Source: JACJXF01 sp964349045
GTDB lineage: Bacteria; Bacteroidota; Bacteroidia; Bacteroidales; GCA-2748055
Direction: 5' to 3'
DNA length: 11,451 bases
NCBI GenBank assembly: GCA_964349045.1
Contig: CAYGFI010000158.1
Location: 1-11,451 of the forward strand
Shown here: piece after piece, positions 1 through 5,594 of the stretch
Layout: every line of letters begins with the position of its first letter
How positions within the stretch are numbered: the stretch's first letter is position 1
Notes under the pieces: generated by a model
Database searches by the model: none
What the model was told of the DNA's origin: nothing
What the model saw: only the letters and a program-made list of their open reading frames with translations
Position numbers and translations under genes: made by a program

Positions 1-2
1 TT

Positions 3-47
3 TCATTGTACACTTTACTCCAGAATCATTGTACAATTTGTCCAGAA
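3..47. repeat. Tandem imperfect 23-bp repeat, probable end of an IS21-like element
   Basis: Two imperfect copies stand head to tail. Each begins TCATTGTACA (3-12 and 26-35) and ends TCCAGAA (19-25 and 41-47), with a 23-bp period. Repeated short sequences just inside the ends are typical of IS21-family elements, and the element at 903-1301 in this window has the same 23-bp spacing at both of its ends. The block meets a transposase fragment that lacks its N-terminal half, so it probably marks the terminus of a further element inserted there. The rest of that element lies outside the window, so the family assignment is an inference. Confidence 0.45.
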
Positions 48-48
48 T

Positions 49-586
49 ATTCACACGGGTGCCTGTCGCGATGAAACCAGGGCAGGAAGCAAGAGTGGAT
101 TTCGAATATGAAAGATGTGGGGTGGTTAATATTTTTCTTGCATCTGAGCCCCTAAAAGGGAAAAGATATGTAGAAGTGACAGAAAGAAAAACAAAGATTG
201 ACTGGGCGGAATTCATTAAGAAAATAGCCGATGAGTGGTACAAAGATGCTGAAAAAATCATTCTGGTCATGGATAATCTTGCTACACACAAAGCATCAGC
301 TTTATACGAAACATATCCACCTAAGGAGGCTAAAAGAATATGGGATAGGTTTAACTTTGTATACACCCCTAAGCACGGCAGTTGGCTAAATATGGCTGAA
401 ATAGAATTAAACGTGCTGATGGGACAGTGTCTTAAAAGGAGGATTGATAACGTACAATTAATAGAAAAAGAAGTAAAAGCTTGGCAAATCCACCGAAATA
501 ACAAGAAGGCTATAATAAACTGGCAGTTTACTAATTCAGACGCACGAATTAAATTAAAACGTCTTTATCCGACATTTGTAACTTGA
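49..586 (+). pseudogene. IS630-family transposase, 5'-truncated remnant (DDE domain C-terminal half)
   Basis: About 175 residues of an IS630-family DDE transposase remain. Recognisable blocks in order are RVDFEYER, the second catalytic Asp in LVMDNLATH, and YTPKHGSWLNMAEIE, which carries the final catalytic Glu. The family's C-terminal WQFTNSDARIKLKRLYP stretch follows. The family is usually about 350-370 residues. The helix-turn-helix region and the first catalytic Asp are missing because family-like sequence begins only near nt 49, right after a repeat block from another element. An apparent TTG start at nt 29 reads through that foreign repeat and is not credible. The 3' end looks intact: after the stop (584-586) about 9 bases lead to a TA at 595-596, the dinucleotide target of IS630/Tc1-type insertion, where IS1182 coding sequence resumes. 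The fragment cannot encode an active transposase. Confidence 0.85.
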
Positions 587-902
587 CATGACACTAGTTG
601 AAAGATGGTTGCTTCCACATTATTTCGTTTGTGCAGCTCCTCTACTGGCCGTCTTTTCATTTTGCGACGCATTTGAGAAGCCCGGATGGCTTGTTGGCTA
701 AAGTAATAATGACCCGTGGGAGTTGTTATTTTCCATTTATCTTCTTTGCTTTTTTTATGTTTTTTAGCCAAAACAGCTTTCATGTGGTCGCCTGTTTGGG
801 TGTCGGTGACCATTAACCCTTGTGGGGTCATTTCTAAATCATACTTTGGTTCGGCACCTTGGATTCCGGTATAAACCATGTCAATGTTTTTTTTAACGAC
901 GG

Positions 903-1301
903 TCTAAACTGATACCACTTACCGGTAAAAAACGATACCACTTTTTCGATAATTTCAAAATCTATATCTCTAATAATCAAAATATTGAAAATATGGGATT
1001 TTCTGGAATTCCGGTGAAAAATTGCCACGTAACAACTGTGATTTGGCAACTGACATCGGTAATTAATTCATAATTAGGAAATTCATTGTTTCCCGTAAAG
1101 CAAATTTAGCCTTCATGAATTGAAAATACAAGACCATGCCCTCTGGGTTTACCAATAAAAATCTCCACCCTACGGGTAGTATTTTTATTGGTAAAGTCTT
1201 GTATTTTCAATCATTACGTCATATGGTTGCTTAACAGGAAACAATGAATTATCATAAACAAGGTGGTATCATTTTTTTCTATCAGGTGGTATCATTTAGA
1301 A
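903..1301. mobile_element. Non-autonomous MITE-like element with IS21-type doubled ends
   Basis: This ~399-bp insert lies inside the IS1182 transposase gene. The left end carries GATACCACTT twice (911-920, 934-943) and the right end carries AGGTGGTATCAT twice (1261-1272, 1284-1295). The two pairs are inverted relative to each other and both have 23-bp spacing. The outermost bases also pair (TCTAAAC at the left, TTTAGAA at the right). Direct repeats ACGG(T) flank it at 899-903 and 1302-1306, consistent with a 4-5 bp target duplication. Deleting the insert plus one duplicate joins the two transposase parts in a single reading frame, which shows it is a discrete insertion. It has no transposase gene, so it would have to be mobilised in trans. 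The IS21 link rests on the doubled subterminal repeats only. Confidence 0.75.
1080..1250. repeat. Very long imperfect palindrome (~170 bp foldback)
   Basis: Three pairs of arms nest around a single centre. AATTCATTGTTTCC (1080-1093) pairs with 1237-1250, TTGAAAATACAAGAC (1120-1134) with 1196-1210, and TTTACCAATAAAAAT (1148-1162) with 1181-1195. The apex ACCC-TAC-GGGT (1167-1177) forms a small terminal hairpin. The inner right arms are contiguous for 30 bases, while the left arms are split by a 13-base bulge (1135-1147). It fills most of the right half of the 903-1301 element. It could be an older foldback element nested inside, or a structural part of the element. No coding content is visible. 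Confidence 0.8.
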
Positions 1302-2423
1302 ACGGTGTTATAAGTTTTGGCAACAAACATCATTGAAAGGGCTTTGGAATGCTCCATCAGCGTACACTTTGTCAATCGGCTGGCCGGTAACTTCAATGGT
1401 AGACAGAATGGCTGGTTCAACAAATGTTGTGTCGGGTGCGTTTGCTTTCTCAACAAGCACGTTGGTAATCAGGTTAAGATTGTCATCGGAACAAGTTTCC
1501 GTAATATTCACGCTATATCCTTTTACCTGTTGGTCTCGTTTGTTACGGTAAGCGCTGTCGGGGTCATGCGGGGATTGAACACTTGAGGAAGAAATTTCTT
1601 CTTTGGGGCGAAGTTCAATCCGCTTTTCTTCTGATACTTTGTATTGTTCATTAAATACACGCTCAAGCAATTGAAAGGACTCAGTTTGGAGTTCACCAAA
1701 CACTTTCAACATTTTGTAAATCAGAATACCGATGGGCTGTAGACGGCCCTTGAGTTCTTCCCTGGTACTGCGATAAACAGTTTTGGAAGACTCTTCTTCA
1801 ACAAGTTTTTTCAGTTGTTCAAGGTCTGCTGCAAGGATTCTTGATTTTGCAGCTTTATCTAATGTTTGATAGAACATGCAAAGTGTCTGATGGATAATCT
1901 CGTAACGGCTAAATAAAGCAATGTTACTGCCTATCAGCTTACTATCCATACGAATGCTTCGTCCATTTACATCAAAATCTTTGATCTGCCCACTGGTAAT
2001 ATGTGCGAAGGCCTTTCCCATCAAATCTTCACCACTCTGCTTTTGATGATCATATATATGTTTGCGGAAAAGGTAATAGGTGGATTCTACCGGTAAAGAA
2101 TCATTCATGTTGAATAATCCTAATGAACTACGTGCCAACAAGTTGAAGCGGCAATGTTCAAATAGTTGTGAGTCACTCCAGGCAAAGGATTCCTTTAAAA
2201 TCATCATACCAACCAAGATTCGTACCGGAGCATTGGGCGCACCCGTGGTATCATTGAAGAGTACACTAAATATGGATTCATCTATACGCATGAGAACCTC
2301 TTTCCGGAATTGGTTGTGCCAATGCCCTTGGTCACTATACTGTTTGAGTGCTAAATTCTCCAGCATAGTTGGAACACTGGTAAATGCATCTAATTGCGTT
2401 TCTTTGTTTGATTTCTTAAACAT

Positions 2424-2559
2424 GGGTTATGCTTTTTTAATCGAAACAAATATAGCAAAAAAAAACGAATAAAACTAATTATATTATTGACAATCAATTG
2501 TTTATAACTATTATTAACAACGTAAATATTTGAATACTTTTAAAAATCTAATTAATTAA
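2424..2559 (-). other. AT-rich leader and end region of the IS1182 element
   Basis: This is the strongly AT-rich stretch between the IS1182 start codon and the first recognisable host coding sequence at 2560. It contains the transposase promoter and should contain the element's terminal inverted repeat. The opposite end of the element has been lost, so the exact boundary cannot be set by comparing the two ends. Confidence 0.5.
2447..2454 (-). promoter_or_regulatory. -7 promoter element of the IS1182 transposase
   Basis: On the minus strand this reads TATATTTG, an exact match to the Bacteroidota -7 consensus TAnnTTTG. It lies 23 bases upstream of the transposase ATG, which gives a leader of about 15-20 nt. 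No strong -33 TTG was found at the expected distance because the upstream sequence is a T-run. Confidence 0.5.
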
Positions 2560-2778
2560 TCTGACTGCTCCGACTTTTCGGAGTGGGCTCAAATTTTAAA
2601 ATACAGATCAGAATATGGTTATGAGATTTCAAATAAAAGTTGGTTGAAGCAGTTTTATGGGAAACCATCCGCCCGTTTTGAATACAGGAAGAATATTGAT
2701 TCGCTTTCAGGCGATACCTTCTCGGCCCCATCACTGATAAATGACGTAAACTCTATATTGGATTATCTGAAGAAATAA
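2560..2778 (+). pseudogene. C-terminal remnant of an FMN-binding-domain protein
   Basis: An open frame of 72 codons with no start codon, entered from a stop at 2557-2559, ends at TAA 2776-2778. It includes EYGYEISNKSWLKQF and then NIDSLSGDTFSAPSLINDVN. From memory of the family, this resembles the C-terminus of Bacteroidota FMN-binding-domain proteins (RnfG/NosR-like fold), whose hallmark is D-x-(S/I)-S-G-A-T-x-S, with FMN attached covalently to the Thr. Here the motif reads SGDT, so the usual small residue before Thr is Asp. The upstream half of the gene is missing at the edge of the IS1182 element, which suggests the insertion beheaded it. It could also be a diverged paralogue. No ribosome-binding site or start codon is visible. 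Confidence 0.55.
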
Positions 2779-3205
2779 ATCTCTGGCGCTGTAGCTTTTT
2801 GTATCTTGTCCCGATTTATTGCTATATGAAACCCACAAGTTTATCAAAGACTAACACCAATGAATAAAATTCTCAAACAATCCTTACCAAAAAAATTATC
2901 CATTTCTGAAACACCTAAAAATCAGTTTCATACTCCCCTGTATTCCGTCTACTAAACAATCGGACGATTACTTGCAAAACTATGCCTGAAAGTGTAATTT
3001 GAAACCTGGATTAATAACAAAATGGGTAAGGTTTTTCCAGGACGAGACGGGAGTCACTTTGGGATCACGTATTATGATAGCTTTCTTGTCGCCAAACAAG
3101 ATTTACGAATTCAAAAACATGTTAATGACCAAAACGTCTTGCTTGCTTTTCAGGTTATCGCTAAATTGCCTACAGAATAGTTACAAATAAAACTCAAAAT
3201 TTAGG
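2779..3205. other. 427-bp intergenic stretch without a convincing gene
   Basis: This separates the FMN-binding remnant from ubiE. A 60-codon open frame (2998-3180, plus strand, possible ATG at 3022) encodes a protein-like string including GITYYDSFLVAKQ and ends 25 bases before ubiE. I do not recognise it, and it may be the decayed end of another gene. A competing open frame from 2999 to 3190 has no better claim. A weak promoter candidate for ubiE is TTG at 2972-2974, 20 bases, then TAATTTG at 2995-3001, which is one base short of the TAnnTTTG consensus. Nothing else was recognised. Confidence 0.4.
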
Positions 3206-3925
3206 ATGAAAGAAGAAAATTTGGGCTTCCCACTGCAGCAATTTTATTCCCGGATTTATAAAACTTACGACTTGGTTAACCGCCTTTTTACCTTTGGCCT
3301 CGATGAAAAATGGCGCAGCGAGACTGTTAAATTATGCCTATCCTATAATCCTGATCATGTACTGGACCTATGCTGCGGAACAGGTGACCTGGCCCTCCGG
3401 ATTGGCATGCTTAAATCAAAAACAATTAAGGTAACCGGCTATGACCTCAACAAGAAAATGTTAGAGCTTGCCCGGATAAAAGCAGATAAAATCAAAGTTC
3501 CACAAATCGATTTCATTCAGGGCGATGTTGCTGCCATGCCTTTCTCTAACAACGAATTCGACTGTATTACAATAGGTTTCGGGTTTAGAAACCTGACTTT
3601 TGAGAATCCGGATAGGGATAAATACCTTAATGAAATCAACCGTGTATTGAAGCCGGGAGGGCGACTGCTGATACTTGAAAGCGCCGTTCCTGAAAACAGA
3701 TTTGTTAATTTTTTCTATAAATTGTATCTCAACCTCTTTTTAATTCCATTGGGTGGGCTATTGTCGGGCGACTTTAATGCATATCGTTACCTGGCCCGAT
3801 CATCGATAAAGTTTTATAGTTTAAAAGAAATAGAAAGCCTCTTTCAGGAATTTAACCTGGAAATCCGGTTGCAGAAAAAATATCTCTTTGAAGCTGTTAA
3901 CATCCTTGTTGCTGGAAAAAAATGA
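3206..3925 (+). CDS. ubiE: Demethylmenaquinone methyltransferase (UbiE/MenG family)
   Basis: A soluble class I SAM-dependent methyltransferase of 239 aa that carries out the last step of menaquinone synthesis, C-methylation of demethylmenaquinone. The first UbiE signature region is YDLVNRLFTFGLDEKWR (residues 21-37). The glycine-rich SAM loop is VLDLCCGTGDLALRIG (52-67), followed by the ribose-binding acidic residue in GYDLNKKM (78-85). GDVAAMPF (106-113) and GFGFRNL (124-130) match the family's substrate-proximal segments. The second signature is RVLKPGGRLLILES (146-159). Length is normal for the family. The ATG at 3206 is preferred because the N-terminal FYSRIYKTYD segment that should precede the first signature is present. 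In this context menaquinone, not ubiquinone, is the product. It is the first gene of the operon, and the next gene follows after an 85-bp gap. Confidence 0.93.
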   Translation: MKEENLGFPLQQFYSRIYKTYDLVNRLFTFGLDEKWRSETVKLCLSYNPDHVLDLCCGTGDLALRIGMLKSKTIKVTGYDLNKKMLELARIKADKIKVPQIDFIQGDVAAMPFSNNEFDCITIGFGFRNLTFENPDRDKYLNEINRVLKPGGRLLILESAVPENRFVNFFYKLYLNLFLIPLGGLLSGDFNAYRYLARSSIKFYSLKEIESLFQEFNLEIRLQKKYLFEAVNILVAGKK

Positions 3926-3964
3926 CAAAATATATTGCTCATGTTTTATTCAAAGACGAATTGC

Positions 3965-3972
3965 TACCTTTG
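3965..3972 (+). promoter_or_regulatory. Internal promoter (-7 element) ahead of the thioesterase-menFDBACE block
   Basis: TACCTTTG matches the Bacteroidota -7 consensus TAnnTTTG exactly. It lies in the widest gap of the operon (3926-4010), 38 bases before the thioesterase ATG. The -33 region is weak: GTTTT near 3942 sits at about the right distance, but there is no clean TTG. If active, it would transcribe the seven downstream genes independently of ubiE. Confidence 0.5.
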
Positions 3973-4010
3973 GAAATTTCATAAAACAAAAGCAAGTACA
4001 AAGAGCTAAG

Positions 4011-4457
4011 ATGATTGATCAACTAAACCGATTCTGTAAGGGCACTTTTATCAGTTTTCTGGGAATTGAATTTCTGGATTATGGCAAGGATTATATTAAT
4101 GCTCGTATGCCGGTAGACGATAAGCTGCAACTCATGGGCCTTTTGCATGGCGGAGCCTCCCTGGCGCTGGCCGAAACTATTGCAAGCGGCGGATCATATC
4201 TATTGGTAGATCCTGAAAAGTATGATGTATTCGGATTCCAGGTTTCGGGCAATCATATTTCAACTGTGAGCGAAGGGTTCCTTTTGGCCAGGGCCGAACT
4301 TATTCATAAAGGAAGAACAACCCACGTATGGGATGTAAAAATAAGGAGTGATAAGAATAAACTTATTTCTGTTACAAGAGTCACTATAATGATAAATAAA
4401 CTACCTCGCAGCAGAGCTGCGGGGAATTTACCCACAGAGATTAAAAAAAGAAAATAA
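4011..4457 (+). CDS. Hotdog-fold thioesterase, probable 1,4-dihydroxy-2-naphthoyl-CoA thioesterase (MenI-like)
   Basis: A 148-aa hotdog thioesterase of the PaaI/YdiI type. LLHGGASLALAETIAS (44-59) carries the HGG loop and the catalytic Glu55. VSGNHISTVSEG (78-89) and HKGRTTHVWDVKI (99-111) match the CoA-binding strands and GR.hVW region of DHNA-CoA thioesterases. Placed between ubiE and menF, it most likely hydrolyses DHNA-CoA to DHNA, the substrate of MenA. An ATG at 3888 in the same frame would overlap ubiE and add 41 residues unlike the family, so the ATG at 4011, downstream of the promoter-like element, is chosen. The C-terminus is odd: residues about 129-146 are encoded by a palindromic repeat found again after menE, adding a basic tail the family does not normally have. 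The menF start is 9 bp downstream of the stop. Confidence 0.85.
   Translation: MIDQLNRFCKGTFISFLGIEFLDYGKDYINARMPVDDKLQLMGLLHGGASLALAETIASGGSYLLVDPEKYDVFGFQVSGNHISTVSEGFLLARAELIHKGRTTHVWDVKIRSDKNKLISVTRVTIMINKLPRSRAAGNLPTEIKKRK
4395..4447. repeat. Palindromic repeat, copy 1, inside the 3' end of the thioesterase gene
   Basis: The core CGCAGC-AGA-GCTGCG forms a perfect hairpin. Bases 4395-4420 are identical to 11227-11252, and bases 4407-4447 are identical to 11281-11321 (41 nt). This copy therefore combines the left flank of copy 2 with the right tail of copy 3 and looks like the most complete version. Read in the gene's frame it encodes NKLPRSRAAGNLPTEIKK, and the gene's stop falls 8-10 bases after the repeat. 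Confidence 0.9.
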
Positions 4458-4466
4458 ACGACCTGG

Positions 4467-5594
4467 ATGTCACTCAGCATTAAAAATACCAGTTCTATTG
4501 TTGATACCTTAAAGGTTTGTATTGCAAAAAGAATCAATTTCGCTGCTTATAAGCTTCCGGGAAAGGACGGGATTACCCTGATCATTCAAAAAGATCCTGA
4601 AATCAACGAATTGGGGGATATTTCTAAAAAACTACCCGAAAGGGGTTTCCTTATCGCTCCCTTTTCACGCGAATCGGAAAAAACCTATCTGATCAGGCCC
4701 GATTATATACTATATGATGAAGTTACTCCGCAACAGTTTAAAGAAATTGAAGCCTTGCCTGGAATTTTGGGCAGGGATATGCAAATGGCCTATCCAGATG
4801 ATACCCTGCACGATGATTATTTCAAACTGATCGGAGAGGCATTGATAAAAATTAACGCCGGTGAGTTCGAAAAAGTGGTTTTATCCAGGGTCAAATCCAT
4901 ACAGGGGGACTATTCATCGCGGTTATCCGATATTTTTGATATCCTATGTAATACTTACAAAAATGCTTTTGTTTACCTCTTTTGTCTAAAAGGACAATGC
5001 TGGACCGGTGCTACACCCGAACCTTTTATCTGCTCAAAGAGCGCTGAACTATTTTCTGTTTCCCTGGCCGGTACCCGAACATACAGCGAAAAAAACCTGG
5101 ATATCAGTAAGTGGAACGCGAAAGAACTACAGGAGCAGGAATTTGTTACCCGCCATATTGATAAGGTTTTTTTGAATTACTCCGTGTCCGGATATAAAAA
5201 AGACGGTCCCTATACCATTAGTGCCGGAAATCTGCTCCATCTCCGTACCGATTTTACCTTTTCTGTTCATGCAGTGAGAACGAACCTGCCCTCACTCATC
5301 CATGCCCTGCACCCCACACCTGCTGTGTGCGGAATGTCGACCGGGAAAGCCATGGATTTTATTAAAACCGCTGAAAAGCATAGCCGGGAGTACTATACAG
5401 GATTTCTGGGGCCACTGGGGATCAACGATTTGATGCAGTTATATGTTAACCTCAGGTGCATGAAAGTCATGGACAATCGGCTGGTGCTTTATATTGGCGG
5501 CGGCATCACAATTGAATCTATAGCGGAAGAGGAATGGGAAGAAACCGAGATCAAAGCGGATACCCTGCTTTCGGTATTGCAGCAAATTACATAA
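4467..5594 (+). CDS. menF: Isochorismate synthase MenF
   Basis: A 375-aa chorismate-binding enzyme that converts chorismate to isochorismate, the committed step into menaquinone synthesis. The catalytic half carries FEKVVLSR (134-141), with the family's general-base Lys136, and GATPEPF (181-187), with general-acid Glu185. KELQEQEFV (219-227) contains the presumed Mg-binding Glu223. HPTPAVCGMS (282-291), GFLGPLG (312-318) and LYIGGGITIESIAEEEWEET (341-360) complete the active site, with the second Mg ligand expected in the EEEWEE run. This is the MenF/EntC pattern rather than anthranilate synthase or PabB, and the men context decides for MenF. It is shorter than E. coli MenF (about 430 aa), mainly in the N-terminal lobe. 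menD starts directly at the next base, so translational coupling is likely. Confidence 0.92.
   Translation: MSLSIKNTSSIVDTLKVCIAKRINFAAYKLPGKDGITLIIQKDPEINELGDISKKLPERGFLIAPFSRESEKTYLIRPDYILYDEVTPQQFKEIEALPGILGRDMQMAYPDDTLHDDYFKLIGEALIKINAGEFEKVVLSRVKSIQGDYSSRLSDIFDILCNTYKNAFVYLFCLKGQCWTGATPEPFICSKSAELFSVSLAGTRTYSEKNLDISKWNAKELQEQEFVTRHIDKVFLNYSVSGYKKDGPYTISAGNLLHLRTDFTFSVHAVRTNLPSLIHALHPTPAVCGMSTGKAMDFIKTAEKHSREYYTGFLGPLGINDLMQLYVNLRCMKVMDNRLVLYIGGGITIESIAEEEWEETEIKADTLLSVLQQIT

Larger units (their letters stand above)
597..2423 (-). pseudogene. IS1182-family transposase, interrupted, frameshifted and 3'-truncated
   Basis: The start is ATG at 2421-2423 on the minus strand. Up to about nt 1315 it encodes an IS1182-type DDE transposase: an N-terminal alpha-helical domain, then the first catalytic Asp in IRMDSKLIGSNIALFSRYE and the second in VYADGAFQSP. 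The frame then hits TAA (1308-1310). Sequence in the +1 frame (AKTYNT) is cut by the 903-1301 element and continues beyond it as VVKKNIDMVYTGIQG. Removing the element and one copy of its flanking repeat restores a continuous reading, except for a one-base frameshift near 1316-1335. The third catalytic residue is preserved in KRNNVEATIFQL. Coding similarity ends at about 597, where the IS630 remnant begins, so the last few dozen residues are missing. At least three independent lesions make it dead. Confidence 0.88.

Noticed and set aside
29..48. Start codon of the IS630 transposase at nt 29 (TTG)
   Set aside because: This segment belongs to the 23-bp repeat block of another element. Family similarity begins only near nt 49.
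834..1049. 71-codon minus-strand open frame across the left end of the 903-1301 element
   Set aside because: It spans the insertion junction and mixes IS1182 sequence in the wrong frame with element DNA. No recognisable domain.
903..1301. CRISPR array or integron attC cassette, because of repeats and a large hairpin
   Set aside because: There are only paired end repeats with no regular spacers, no attC core sites and no integrase. An insertion-element explanation accounts for the frame interruption and flanking duplication.
2080..2472. 130-codon plus-strand open frame opposite the IS1182 transposase
   Set aside because: Antisense shadow of a clear transposase gene, with no family resemblance or ribosome-binding signal.
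2568..2583. Hairpin CTCCGA-CTTT-TCGGAG as a terminator or IS end
   Set aside because: It lies within the open frame of the FMN-binding remnant, has no following T-run, and cannot be compared with the lost IS1182 end.
3888..4010. Longer start for the thioesterase (ATG at 3888, adding 41 residues)
   Set aside because: It overlaps ubiE by 38 bases, its residues do not resemble the hotdog family N-terminus, and a promoter-like element lies inside it.
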